The notes under the pieces: generated by a model
The model's database searches: none
Told to the model about the DNA's origin: nothing
Seen by the model: the letters and a program-made list of their open reading frames with translations, nothing else
NCBI GenBank assembly: GCA_943736015.1
Contig: OX031063.1
Location: 34,130,172 to 34,194,171 of the forward strand
From: Tridacna crocea
Lineage: Eukaryota; Mollusca; Bivalvia; Cardiida; Cardiidae
Direction of reading: 5' to 3'
Length of the DNA stretch: 64,000 bases
Position numbers and translations under genes: made by a program
Part shown: one piece after another, positions 23,001-37,600 of the stretch
How the letters are laid out: each line of letters begins with the position of its first letter
How positions within the stretch are numbered: the stretch's first letter is position 1

Positions 23001-26000
23001 ATGTTTTCAAAAGTTTTTTTTAAAGGTTGTTGAAAGTGTGGATTGTGTGGTAAAAAGCTAAAACACCTGAAAAAGTTAAAATATTTATTTCCAAGTTTCT
23101 AAATAGACTGATGAATACTAGAATGTTTCGTTTGTTTTTATGTTTAATACCCTCCCCCTCCAGAACACTTTAGAGTGACTATATAACTTACTGATTTAAT
23201 TGTAGAAAAGTTGGGTTAACAAAGGATGTCCATGTTTCTTTTTTTATCTAGAACACACATTCCTGACACAACTGTAAAATTACAAGTGTCCACTTTTGTT
23301 GTCTTTTAGAGTTAAAAAGTGAAACAAGAGTACTGTCATCACAATATACACCACCACAAGTTGCTATTTCAAGCAGCTAGCTTTAACAGACTAAAGTTTT
23401 GGAATTTCTAGCACCTGCTTGGGTAGCTCAATGGATATACTGAGCTACTTATAATCTAAAAGGTTTACCGATGGTCTGATGGGTGGAGAGACGCATGCAC
23501 AACAGACTCAATGGTTATTGGCTTTGATTAAGCAATAAAAACATGAAGTTTCACGAAATTTTGTCCAGTAGCTTGAGGAACAAAGATGAAAATTTACATT
23601 TGACATGAAGCCCCCTTTTTCCATGACACAGCAATAAATTCTAAAACTCTGACAATATGCACAAGGTCAAACAATCTGTGAGATATCACCCATATCTGTT
23701 GAGATACAACCAGTAATTAGAGAGATTGGTAAAAATTAAACACACATCCTTGACAATCTGCGCTGGGTTACATGATGAGAAACATTCTGTAAAAATTTCA
23801 TCCAAATCCGTCTAGAAATGTGAGAGGAGTTGCGTTCACAAGAAGTGGACGTACGAAAGGACAGATGCAATTTAAATTTTACATGAAGCCCCCTTTTTCC
23901 ATGACAGTGTTATAAATTAAAAATCCTTGACAGTATATACTAGGTTACATGATCTGAGAATATTTCATCCAAATCCGTTCAAATATGTCCAATATCACTG
24001 TATGGAAACTCTGTACGGGAAATTTCTTCGGTGAATTCAAGATGGTGGACACATGTTATTGACAAAGTAAGTGTCGTTTAATTTTGGTCCAAACTTGTTT
24101 CAGATTGCATCCCCCACAACGAGTAAGGTACCAATCTAAAGAGCTTTGATTGAAAAATCAAGCGATAGTAGCTGATTAGAAAACGGGAGTGCCAATTGTC
24201 CGCAATCCCTCGCTGAACATGATGTTTTGATGAAGTTGAAAAAGTAAGCGGGAGAACGGGAGAAAACTGGCTTTATTTCATCTAATAGAAAGCTAATGAT
24301 TAAAAAAATGTACCTCGCTCGGTGGGGAAATGTCATATTCTTACAACTGTACCAAAATACGTTGCTTATATTTACTGATTTAGCTGTTATAAAGTTTTGA
24401 AATTTTGCATGGTGTACTCTTCGGTGCAAACCGAAACTAAACATACTGTATGGTTGGGTGATCGAAATTTCTGTACGCTTCGGTAACAAATATGAAGTCA
24501 AAAATCTGTATGCTTCGGTGAAAACGATTAAGGGAGGAAAAAAGGAAATATACGAACAGCCTACATGGGTCATTTACTTGATGTTTTTATGTTGAAACTC
24601 AAAGAAACGTGATGTATAAATCCGCAACTTCGTACACTAAAATGGCTCGTTATTGAGAAGTACTGAACAACATGAACAGAAGCATCCTGTATACGTGTGT
24701 ATATATATATTGGCCTTTAACATGAAAATAATAAACTTAAGGTTTTTGTCTTGGTCTAACACTAAAAATGTAGAAGCCATCCATAGTATAAACTTCAAAG
24801 ACGCATCATGTGAAAAGCGAAATATAGAACCGTACCTCCTCTATAATTATTTATTGATCAGGGGTCTTCCGTGGCGCAGTAGGTAATGTAGATTTTTAGT
24901 AACTTTTTGTGGATGGTGTTGGTTAGAATTCCACAAAGGACGCTCCATGGCTATGTTTGTATGTCTTTTGGCGACACATTTTTAGAGCCCAAGCCCAGTG
25001 CTGGTGAGAGCAAACTTTTGTGTTGATCGGACTAGAACCAGTTGGGACTAGAACCAGTTGGAAAGCCATATAAAGCCCGAATCAAACAATGACACATCTC
25101 TGAGCTTTGGCTTGACTTTTCAAACACTAAGAACCGGCAGTGAAAAATGCAATACAAAACTCCTTTGTGCACTGCCTTGTAGCTATATAGCTCATTTTTA
25201 ATTTACATTGATATCGCCTTAGTGATCGTTTGTTATTCTTTATACCTTATGAGACCTTTTAAAAAAGATAATCGCATGCCTGTTATTAAATTCACATTTA
25301 AGAGTTTTACTTTAGCATAAATTATGCGTTTCTTCATTAATTGAAATTGACAGTTTTCACACATCGATAGAACTGAGAAATTTAGTCTAGAAGAACCAAA
25401 GCTCTTTTTTCATTTAGGGGAAAAAAACCCACTAATCTCGATCTTAATTTTCAAAGTATCAAATCCTTTGACTAGAAGCTCCGGATGACTATACAACACA
25501 CTCAGGCAACTCTGTCTTCATTACATCGTTTTCTGAGTTACGCCCCCTTTCTATCAACCTTTTGTAAGCATTTCCAAGGGACATGTTGTCCTTATTCCGT
25601 AGCTTTCATTTTAAAGCTTTTATAAACTCACACTTTTTATGTTTCAGTTACACGGATGAGGAACTACTTTAGTATTATTGTTTTCCTCTACTTTCAGTGT
25701 TCTACCATAAAATTATACACATGGAACTTAATCTTTTTTTCTTACATTCCGTTAATAACATATCTTTATCTTTTTTACACTCCGGTGTTTAGTATACCAG
25801 AATAAAAGGTCTTGATCGAGGTCATCTGAATACGTTGATACATTGTAGTTTTATCTGGGGATAGTTTTTTTTTTTTTTTTTTCAAATTCACACTAATTTT
25901 AAACATTATTTTAAAATGGCTCGTACTTTTCCTTTAGAAAATGGGAATAACAAAGAATTCTCTATCAAATCCTTACAAAGCCAGGAAACCCTGGCGTGAC

Positions 26001-29000
26001 TCATTTTTGAGGCATTATACGGTTTTAACATGACAAACAAAATATAGAGTAAATGACACAAATTGGTTTCATGTACTTGTATAAGAAATTCTCGCTGTGC
26101 GGGAAATACAAATAGACTGTTCTAGCATTTTTCTCCTTTAATCATTTTCACCGAAGCGTACAGATTTTTGACTTCATATTTGTTACCGAAGCGTACAGAA
26201 ATTTCGATCACCCAACCATACAGTAGTTTAGTTTCGGTTTGCACCGAAGAGTACACCATGCAAAATTTCAAAACTTTATAGCAGCTAAATCAGTAAATAT
26301 AAGCAACGTATTTCGGTACAGTTGTAAGAATATGACATTTCCCCACCGATCGAGGCACCTTCTTTTATCGTTAGCTTTCTATTCGATGAAATAAAGCCAG
26401 TTTTCTCCCGTTCTCCCGCTTACTTTTTTAACTTCATCAAAACATCATGTTCAGCGAGGGATTACGGACAAGAGGCACTCCCGTTTTCTCATCAGCTACT
26501 ATCGCTTGATTTTTCAGTCAAAGCTCTTTAGATTGGTACCTTACTCGTTGTGGGGGATGCAATCTGAAACAAGTTTGGACCAAAATTAAACGACACTTAC
26601 TTTGTCAATAACACGTGTCCGCCATCTTGAATTCACCGAAGAAATTTCCTGTACAGAGTTTCCATACAGTGAATATTATTAATTAGAAATATAATTCAAG
26701 TATCAGTGAAAAATGAAATATAACATGAAGCCCCCTTTTCCATGATGCAGCTATAAATTGCAAACTTAAAAACCTTGACAATATGTGCTAGGTCACAAAG
26801 AAGAAGAGATGTGAAACATTGTGAAATATTATCCAAATCCGTCAAGAAGTGTTGGAGGGGTGCTGCATTTTATTCCTTATATTTTAATTTCCAGTCATCT
26901 TCAGCAGAATCAGACATTTCAAGCATTTGCAGATGACCCTATGTGTCCACTGTCCAGTATGAATTAGAAATATTGGTGAAAAATGAAATATAACATGAAG
27001 CCCCCTTTTTTCATGACGCAGCTATGAATTGCAAACCTCATAACCTTGACAATATGTGTTAGGTCACAAAGAAGAAGAGATGAGAAACACTGCGAAATTT
27101 TATCCAAATCCATCAAGAAAATCGGGAGGGGTGCTGCTGCCCCTCAATTTCATTGAGATCAGACACATTTTAACATTAAATGTTTTGCTAAATTCAGTAT
27201 CATTCATTTTGTTATTTTGTTCCTTATATTTTAATTTCAAATCAACTTAAGAAGAATCAGACATTTCAAGCATTTGCGGACAACCCTATGTGTCTACTGT
27301 CCAGTATGAATTAGAAATATTGGTGAAAAATGACTTATAACATGAAGCCCCCTTTTTTCATGATGCAGCTATGAATTGCAAACCTCATAACCTTGACAAT
27401 ATGTATTAGGTCACAAAGAAGAAGACATGAGAAACATTGTGAAATTTTATCCAAATCCGTCAAGAAAATTGGGAGGGGTGCTGCTGCCCCTCAATTTCAT
27501 ATAGATCAGACACATTTTAACATTAGATGTTCTACTTTATTCAATATCATTCATTTTGTTCCATATATTTTTATTTCCAATCAAGTTAGAAAGAAGCAGA
27601 CATATTTCAAGCATTTGCAGACGACCCTTTCTCTCCTCCCTCACCCCCACCCCGTCTGCTATAGATCTATTATTTTCATTTCATAAAACATTTTTTCCAC
27701 TCACGAACAGAATTTTAGCTTCCACTTATTGTTTTAATCATAGATTTGTGTAAATTCACTGTTTGAATTAATTATTAAATATGAGAAGATGGTTTGGAGT
27801 CCATCTGATCGGACGATGCCACGCTGATCACGGTAGTGTCATGGGTTTTCACGGTTTTTTGTCGATCTATTTTTTCGTGACAATCAATTTTTGGAGAAGT
27901 ATTACTACATAATTTGATATCATTAAGTCAGTTTGAATATTAGGTAGCCTTAAAATCCGTCACTTTACACTAGATAAGAGGATTAACGCCTTTCTTACTT
28001 TGTCATAAATGACTCGCCAGCTTCATTGTCGTCCGCGTGTCCTTCGCATTTTATACTGATCGTTTTTAGTCCATATTCTACCGGTGGCGTGCAAGCTAGG
28101 TTAAATGAAGCTCTAGACGATAATTTCAGGTGTCAGATTGACATTTAGGCAGATATTTTTCAGCGTCAAAGATCATTTCAAAATTCCAAATTTTAAAACC
28201 CGGGCACAGGGATCAAATGAGAAGCTTGCCGATTCGTCAAGTTTTGTCAAGACATCTGTGGACAAAAAATCATTCGTCTTGTTACCGGCCAATTTTCGTG
28301 TTATTTATCCACTATGTTGAATCCAAGAGTTTGATTGATATTAGTCACAAAATCAAGCGCTAAAAACCAGATTTCAAGTTTTGGGAGCGAGCGAGTTCCA
28401 GAACCGACTACAGTCGATTCCAGAATTTCTCAATCGATTAAGAAAAGTGAAAATCAAAAGTAAAAGTTAGAGCTGGGGCGATATTATCGATGCATCAGAA
28501 CATCGTGATATTTTTGCTGGCGATAGTATATCGCGATTCTTACTCATCGTATCGATACTTGGCGATGCATTTACGTCGTGTGCAGAATGTGTGCAATCAC
28601 GTATAAATGTATGTGGTTCACGTATGAAATAAGAAAATTTCACACAGTTTTTCATTGCCTCTGCTGTATACGTACATGAACGTAAAAAAAAAACAGCAGC
28701 CCTAATAACGAAGAAATTTATAAAACTGCAATTTGGGGAATGATTTGCAGCGAAATGTTGACAGTCACTCACTCTAGCTTAGGGTTGTCCCCGTTTTAAA
28801 TATAGTTGCCAATTCGAAACGTTCCAAGGTGATCATATGATTATACCCCCCAAAACTCTGTTTGGGGGGTATATAGGAGTCAGCTTGTCGGTCGGTCCGT
28901 CCGTCGGTCCGTCCGTCGGTCGGTCTGTAGCTTTTTGTCCGCTCTATTTCTCATAAACTACTGGACGAATTTTATTCAAACTTCACAGGTAAACTCAGTA

Positions 29001-32000
29001 TCAAGCAGAGATGTGCATATGAAATGTTGGTTATGGTTCATTGATTTTTCACTGAGTTATGGCCCTTTCATGAAATTTCTTGTCCGCTCTTTTTCTCATC
29101 AACTATTGGACAGATTTTGTTCAAACTACACAAATAGACTCAGTATCAACCAGAGATGTGCATGTCGTATTTTGGTTATGGTTTATTAATGTTATGGCCC
29201 TTTGATGATTCTGGACAAATTTCTTTTTCATACTTAAATTTTGTCCGGAGCATATCTCCAAAACTATACTAGCTAGGGTTATGAAATTTCATGGGTGGAT
29301 AGATCTCATCGAGGGAGAGTGCAGTGCACAAGAATTATAACTCTTGCTTGCTTAATTTTTGAGTTATTGCCCTTTGTTGTTTTTTTTATACTTGAATTTT
29401 GTCCGAAGCATATCTCCAAAACTATACTAGCCAGGGTTATGAAATTTCATGAGTGGATAGATATCACCAAGGGGGAGTGCAGTGCACAGGAATCATAACT
29501 CTTGCTTGCTTAATTTTTGAGTTATTGCCCTTTGTCGTTTTTCATACTTGAATTTCATTCGGAGGGTATCTCCAAAACTATATCAGCTAGGGTTATGAAA
29601 TTTCATGGGTGGATAGATCTCATCGAGGGGGAGTGCAGTGCAAAGGAATTACAACTTTTGCTTGCTTAATGTTTGAGTTATTGCCCTTTGTTTTTCTTTT
29701 TTTTTTTATACTTGAATTTTGTCCAAAGCATATCTCCAAAACTGTAATAGCCAGGGTTATGAAATTTCATGGGTGGATAGATCTCACCAAGGGGGAGTGC
29801 ACTGCACAAGAATCATAACTCTTGCTTGCTTAATTTTTGAGTTATTGCCCTTTGTCATTTTTCATACTTGAATTTTGTCCGGAGGGTATCTCCAAAACTA
29901 TACTAGCTAGGGTTATGAAATTATAAGGGTGCATAGATCTCACCAAGGGGGAGTGCTGTGCACAGGAATCATAACTCTTGCTCACTTAATTTTTGAGTTA
30001 TTGCCCTTTGTTGTTTTTAATACTTGAATTTGGTCCGGTGAATATCACCAAAACTATACTAGCTAGGGTTATGAAATTTCATGGGTGGATAGATCTCATC
30101 AAGGGGGAGTGCAGTGCACAGGAACCATAACTCCTGCTCCCTTAATTTTTGAGTTATTGCCCTTTGTTGTTTTTCATACTTGAAATTTGTCCGGAGCGTA
30201 TCTCCAAAACTATACTAGCTAGGGTTATGAAATTTCATAGATGGATAGATCTCATCAAGGGGGAGTGCAGTGCACAGGAATCATAACTCTTGCTCGCTTA
30301 ATTTTTTAGTTATTACCCTTTGACGTTTTTCATACTTGAATTCTGTCCGGTGCATGCCCCAGCTTAACAACTTTGGGTAAGACAGGCATATCTTGCGACA
30401 ATTTGCTCTTGTTCAACTCTTACTTTTGTACTCAACCATTCTGCATTCTGTGACAAAGACCTGTTTGGTGTCAAGGAGCTGGTGGGGGGTATGATCACGT
30501 TTAGTGATAGCTCTAGTTTTATTATGTTCGTACCCAAAAAGTTGAGACTGTGTTTTGATCGGTTTGCCGCCTGTAACATATTTGTCACTAGGATTGTAAA
30601 ATAAAATAAAGCATTAACAATGTCGTTTGGTTTAGCGGACGAATTCTGGCTGCAATTTGAGTATTTGCTAGCGAAAGATGGCTCAGTTTAAATTGTCTTT
30701 GTTCTTTACAAATCGGTAATCGCAGATCGGCAACGGTCTCCCGAAGTTGACCATTGTGCGGGTTTTGGCGCTGGAAAATTGAAATGACATGTCTTTGACG
30801 CTGCAAAGTATCTGACGCAGGAATTTATGGTCTAGAGCTTCATATAACCTAGCTTTCGTGCATCCAGCAGAAATATGGGCTAAACACGTAAACACATCAG
30901 TCTAAATTGCGAACGACACGCGCATGATCATGAAGCTGGAGAGTCATTTATGACAGGGTAATAACGGTGTTAATCCTCTTATCTAGTGTAAAGTGACGTA
31001 TTTTCAAGTTACCTGCAATTCAAAATGACAAACTGATGTCAAATCATGTAGTAATACTTCTAAAAAACTTAATTGTCACGAAGAAATAGATCGCCTAAAA
31101 AACGCGAAAACCCATGACACTACAATGATCAGCGTAAGAGGGACTTCAAACTATCTTCTCATCTTTAATAATTAATTAAAGTATCTTCTCATCTTCAATA
31201 ATGAATTTTAACACTGTCTGTATGTAGTAGTACATGACAGATGTGTTCTGTGACACAGTAAGATAAAAGGCCGATTTTTTTCTTATCGGAAGAAAAAAAA
31301 AAGATAGGGTCGGGGCAAAATCTCTAGGTAGGGTCGGGTTACCCGAACATGCCGAAACAAACTCTTTTTTTTTTTTAGGCCTTATTGTTTATCTGTAATT
31401 GTTTACTGACTGGATGTTATTCTATTTCAGATTGGTGTCACTTCTCCAAAATGCTTGAAACTGTTACCAATAGCAGGGAAAACTCAAAAAGTATGTACAA
31501 ATATATTTTTTTGTGACGTTCTAAAAATCCCATAGTGCATTAGACATGTTCTATTAAAAGGCTACTCTTGTTGAGTATACTTTTAAAATGGAGCAAAGCA
31601 TGTAATATGAAATATTTCTGCTTGGGTCCTTAATTCTATTTGATTATTCATATTTTTCATATTTTACGGTACTAAAAAAAAATATTTACATACATTGAAT
31701 ATAAATTATCAAGTATGCTGTAAAAAATTAATATATTTTACTTTTTACTGAAGATAAACATCGAAAGTTATTAGAATTGTAAGCATTTGCAGTAGACAAA
31801 ATGTGATTCATACATTTAAATTTATTTTTGGAAGGGTAAAAAATAATAATTATACAGGGAAAAATTCTTGCTAACAGTATTTTTTCAGTTTTCACAATGT
31901 TTTTCCAAAGTCTTCTACTTTGGGGTTACTTAGAACTATTTGGCAAAAGGTAAACAAACTTAATGGACATCATATGAACAGAAAAGAGGATGAAAGCATT

Positions 32001-34607
32001 ACAAAGACTTAAAAAAAGATAGAAAATCATGTACAGGAAGCTGACTACTTTTTCCACCCTGGATTTATATTCTAAGGCCAGGTAGAATTATTTCTACTTA
32101 TAAGGTAAAAGACTAGCTTCTGATTATTTGAGACAGAGCTTGTCTAGGAAAAATGTAAAGCAAGATAAGAAAATTTGGTGGATATGAGCCTGTAAGATTT
32201 TTTAAATAGGTTTCTCATTTAACGGCATATTATGTACTTTTTAGGTTGCTGTTGCAGACCACAAGGGTGTTGCCCAAGTATTTGGTATGAAAAAAGGTGA
32301 AATACAGGTATGGTGAACTTTTTTGATTTTTTTTTTTATTAGATGATAATATTATCTGCTGTATTGAATGCTATCAAAATATTGTTTATGTGGAAATATT
32401 CCATATGTTACTGACAGTGAGATGAGTATAGCACAGGTAAGAAAATGCAAGACATGCACAATTTTAGGCATTTAGGTTGCAGGGTTACCCTTTATTTGTT
32501 TAGTATCACAACAAGTTAGTGCTCTTATGCCCAATAGCTTTTGCTTCTGAAAAAATTTTCAGTTAGAATAAATCAGCGTTATGATATTTAATGGACCTCT
32601 AGGAGTCAAAGGTACATAATTTAGAATTTAAAATGCAGGAAATTTTAATTGATACCATTTAAAATTCTTTATATTGATATAGATATCACAAAGTATCAAA
32701 GTTTCAGTCATTGGTTGAAATATGAACTGTAGAACCAGAATTAAAGCTTCCAACATTTAATCATAGCAAGACAATTTATTGATATTTCCTGATGCATTCT
32801 TTTTTTTGCCTTGATGATACAAAATTAATGGGTGGTTTTTTTTACAGCAAGTGTTTAAGGCAGAGAATCCAACCAAGTTGACAAGGTTAGAGCTAGGTGG
32901 ACCTGTGGGTGGAGTCAGAGAAAGAATTTTTGTTGCCACAGGAACAGAAGTCAGGGGATTTACCAAGAAAGGAAAAAACTTTCTGACTTTTGATACCAAC
33001 ATGTCAGAGCCTATCCAATCTATGTGAGTTTCTTTTTTTAAACACTTCATAGAATGCAGATGACTTTGGTGCTAAAGACTGCTTTTGCAACAATATCAGA
33101 TGCAAAAGCAGGCACTGCTCATATGAAATAGTTTTTTTTTTTTTTGTTTATTCTTTTTAATTCATGACTTAGCAGATTTTCACTTAGCTTGATATTCCCA
33201 TATATTACAAGGATTATTCCCATATGTTACAAGGATTGATAAACCTTTACCAAGCGGTCACAAGTTTAGCCAGAAGAAAATTTGCATTTGAAAAGAATTT
33301 GGGAAAAGGAGAAATCATTTGTTACCAGCATTTTCTTCCTTTCCCTGATTGTTTTTGTCCCTAAAGAAAACCGAATCCTATCTTTTGACTCAACTTTAAT
33401 ATGTCATTTGCAAATGCTTTCACTTTGGATAAATCTTATAGACTGTTTCTGGTAAAGAGTCAATACAAGAAAACATGAGGAATACCAGAAGGACTGCCAT
33501 GCAAACGTAAAACACATTCACAAAGATAATACATTACCTCACAGGTTATTTTTTAATATTTCAAAAACAATTATATAATTTACAAGATACCTACATTTAC
33601 CTTTAAAGGAAAAAAAAAGACTTAATTAGCTGTAGGTGCTTTTTCTGCCATTTTTAGCTGTAGGTGCTTTTTCTACCATGTTTTCCACTGCTGTGGACTG
33701 TGGAATATTTGTTCAACAATGACTTGACACTTTAAAAGACAACAAAATTTATCACAAATCAAAATTTAGAGCACATTGAGATGTACAAAGTAGATATGAC
33801 TCAAGGGGATTTGTCTCTGAAAAGATATGAAATCATGTGGAAAATGGAGAAAATACTACTTGCCAGCTTTTTCTCCCTTTTTCTCTATCAGTCTTTTTAG
33901 TCATGATCCTGGGCCCAGTGTGGCTCAGTGGTTAGGTGTAGGACTTGATCTTGACACCCTTGTTTTGAGTCTTGCAGGCTCCACTGGGTTTTTCACAGGA
34001 GTGTCCTTGGGCGAGACACTTCAGAGCCCCAGCGTAGTGCTGGTGAAACCCAGGAAAACATGAATTTGTGAGATGTTGCTGTGATATGATAGAAATGATG
34101 TTAACTCTTTAGCTCACGAGAAAATTTTAGACTGGTCCAAGTTGAAAGCATTTGCAGACGACAAAAAAAAAGGTGACTGAAAAACTGAAATTTGTTCTGG
34201 GAAGGGTAGAAAACACTGTGGGAAAAGGAGAAAATGCTGGTTACCAGCATTTTCTCCTTTTCCCACATTGTTTTCAAAAGGCTTCTTTCTCAGGGGCGTC
34301 AAAAGTAGGGATTGTGTGGTAATGAGTTAAAAGCAGCATAAAAGACTATTAAAACAAACATTTGTCATAATCCTTGGGTTTATGAGATAAAGGGTCAACA
34401 ACTGGCAAATTATGTTTCAGGTATGTAGAAGGGGCTGATCTATTTTGTTGTGGTATGTTTATGTACAATCACTATCAGGACTGCAAAGATATGAACTTTT
34501 TCCGCTCTGGGGACCAAATCAGCGATGTCATATGTCTGCCATCAAACATTGTCACAGAAATAACTCCTGTTTTAGCTTGTCAAGATAGAGTTATCAGAGT
34601 ATTGCAG
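20042..34607 (+). CDS. BBS7: BBS7 exons 1-5 (residues 1-174)
   Basis: Exon 1 is 20042-20077 ([12 protein letters not shown], donor CAG|GTATTC), a 36-base coding piece found by its match to the conserved BBS7 N terminus. Exon 2 is 31431-31490 ([13 protein letters not shown]..), exon 3 is 32245-32307 ([19 protein letters not shown]), exon 4 is 32848-33023 ([18 protein letters not shown] to EPIQS) and exon 5 is 34421-34607 ([13 protein letters not shown] to VIRVLQ). Junctions 1/2, 2/3, 3/4 and 5/6 are phase 0; 4/5 splits an ATG codon (AT|G). Together they make the first half of the propeller. Intron 1 is 11.35 kb and carries most of the large repeats in the window. Confidence 0.95.
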
Positions 34608-37600
34608 GTAACTAAGTTTGAATTTATGTAAATTTTTGGTATTACTTCCATGTTCATATACATGTATTTTTAATGCATCCTCAGAAAAAGCCTTTTACAC
34701 CTTGTAATGAATAGATATTACTTTACCCAGTACCACATAACAAAATTTTAGACCAATTGTTCATCTTTTCTTCAAAGGCCCAAGAAAAAGATATTTTGTG
34801 TAGCAAACAATCAAACACATCTCTGATATGTCCTGGGTTTGTATTTACCAACCATTACCAAAAATATTCTTTGCCTTGTTCTTCAAGATTTTCTGACTGT
34901 GAAAGTAACAGAACTTCTGATTGGCTAAACCAAATGGTTTAGCCAATCAGAAGTTCTGTTACTTTCACAATGAAGCAATTCTGAAGAATAAGACTAAAAG
35001 TATTCTTAAGAATGGGTGGTGAATACGAAGCCTGGACTATGTGACCTGTGCAGATTAAATTCAGACTGCTCAGAACATTCAGCCTTATCATCATTATTGT
35101 ATCTCCGCAATGCTGACCTTTCTATTGTAAAAAGTTGGCTTGTGTATAAAACAATTGTGTCCATTTTCCTACACTTAAAACTATCAATTTAGTCATTTAT
35201 TCATGACTTTAAGCCTTAAGATCATGGGTTGTCTGTGAAATGGAAGAAAACATTTTGCTTAGATGAGGAAAAAAAATCTTTACCTCCTTTTAACACCAAG
35301 TTCATAGACTTATCCAAATTGGAAGCATTTGCAGACAAAAAAAATTGATTGGACTCAAAAATTGAAATTCGTTTTTGGAAGGGTAGATAGAAAACATTGT
35401 TGGTAAAGGAAAAAACAGCTGCTTACCAGCATTTTCTCCTTTTCCAAAATTGTTTTCAAAAGGCTTCTTTCTCATGAAAACTGGGATTGTTTGATAAAAG
35501 GTTAAACATGGGATAGTTAGGTAAAGGATTAAACAGGTATTTATGTCCATTGAAAATTTTCTTGTTATAAAAAGGTAATAGATGTGAAATATCACTTTAT
35601 CCTGAACCTAAGAAAGAGCCCTTTTGAAAACATGAAATTTTAAATTGCACAGAGTTGATACTGAAATATAAAGGAAAACATTGCTTTAAAAGAAGAAATT
35701 GCTGGGTACAAACAGTATCTGTCTTTGAACAAAATTTTCTAACAGATGTTGGCCTCAGGATGCAAAGGTGGCAAGATATGGTACTTATCTGTACTGCCTG
35801 ATCTTTTTGCAGGAATCAGAGCTTTTGTATGAAGCAGAAGTGCCAGGACCCCCAGTCACATTAGCTCTGTACGAGAACACTGGTGGAGAGGAGGGAAATG
35901 ATGTTTTATTTGGTACCTCTGATGGTCGTGTTGGCCTGGTGCAGTTAGGAAGGTATAACTTTTACTCGTACCTATAGAAGCTCAGATCAACTTTTGATAT
36001 TTCTACATGCAGTATGACTTGCGGCATTTTGATTAATTCCGATGATAGCACAGACTGACATAAGATTTACCATGTACATATAATGTAAAGAAGAATAATG
36101 AAACAAAAACAAACAAAATATTTGTATTTCAAATTGCAAAGAAAGTTTCTAAGCAAAAGAAGTAGTAATTGTTTCTTCTAACAAAAAACAAGCAAGCAAT
36201 TTTTTTGTTTTTGTGCTGATGACCTCAAATATCATTTACTTCAGGAGACTTACCTCTTTACCAAATGACAACATTTTGGATTGATCCAAATTGAAAGCAT
36301 TTGCAGACGACAAAATAAATGTGACTAAAGAATTGAAATTTGTTTTAGGAAGGGAAGAAAACATTGTGGGAAAAGGAGAAAATATTGTTTACCAGCATTT
36401 TCTCCTTTTCCCTCAATGTTTTCAAAAGGCTTCTTTCACAGGTGTTAAAAGTTGGGATTGTGTGGGAAAGAGTTAAATTTTAACTCATTTGGTTAAACCA
36501 GAATCAAAAAGATTCATCTTGTTTTGGTTTTACTCTGCATAATATGTTAAAACTTTACCACACGAAGATAAGGTTTCTTGACTCTGAAAAACAATAGCGT
36601 TTACAACAGTGTGGGAAAAGGAGAAAATGCAGGTCACCAGCATTGTCTCCTTTTCCCATAGCGTTTTCTACCATATCAAGCTAGAAGCCATCTTATGTGC
36701 TACACTTTATTTATTGACTGTGAATGCTTTTACTTTGGTGCAATCCAAACCTTTGTTGTTATTAAGGTGTTGAATTATCTAACAAAAACATACATGTACA
36801 TGTATTTGACAGAGTCGTCCCCTCACATAGATGGGAGTTGCCCAATGAGAAACGTAATGGTGGAGTTTTATGTATTGATAATTTCGACATCACAAGTGAC
36901 GGTGTATTGGATCTTATTGTTGGTCGAGATGATGGATTGGTAGAAGTGTACAGCTACGATGATTCAGACGAACCTGTTCACAGACATACTCATGTATGTA
37001 CATTTGGAAGCCTTTGGAAGACATTGTAAGAAAAAGAAAAAATGCTGATAACCAACATTTTCTCCTTTTCCCACAATGTTTTTTACTCAATCAAAGACGA
37101 ATGGCACCACTTGAGTCAAATTGAAATTCGTGTCTGCAAATGCTTTCAATTTAGAATAGGCTGAAATTTTGTCATGTGTTAAAGGGTTAAATAAATAAAA
37201 CACATATTTTGGTCTTGAAACACCCCTCTATATTTTAACCCTTAAGCTGTTAAGCGGCACCCACTGATCTTTTGCAGATTGTGTAGATCAAGATCAGAAT
37301 CAACAGAGTGTACACTCTGATCTTTCATCTACACTATTTGATTAGGAGATATTTTTCTCTAAAACATAAGTTTGAAATAGCAGTACATGTATTTGGGTGT
37401 TTACTATCAACTTAGAAATTTTTATTTTAGTTATTTAGCAGGCTAAGGATGAAAAATGTCTTGGCTGTTCGGCTAGCACATCTCACAAAATACTGAAAAG
37501 CATATTTAACTCATTACCAAATGACATAATTTAGGTTTGTCCAAATCGAAAGCATTTGCAGATGGCAAAATAAAAGTGACTGAAAATTTGAAATTTGTTT

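Noticed and set aside
23405..23470. tRNA-like segment TTGGGTAGCTCAATGGATAT
   Set aside because: A-box-like only. The expected B box is degenerate and the acceptor stem cannot be formed.
24136..24573. 145-codon minus frame, among the longest simple frames in the window
   Set aside because: It coincides with the left arm of the foldback element (23991-24545); the frame reflects the repeat, and the mirror arm has sequence differences without coding constraint.
29295..29818. Repeated frames beginning MDRSHRG in the 28829-30498 element
   Set aside because: They are the same peptide encoded by each 156-bp tandem unit and drift out of frame between units.
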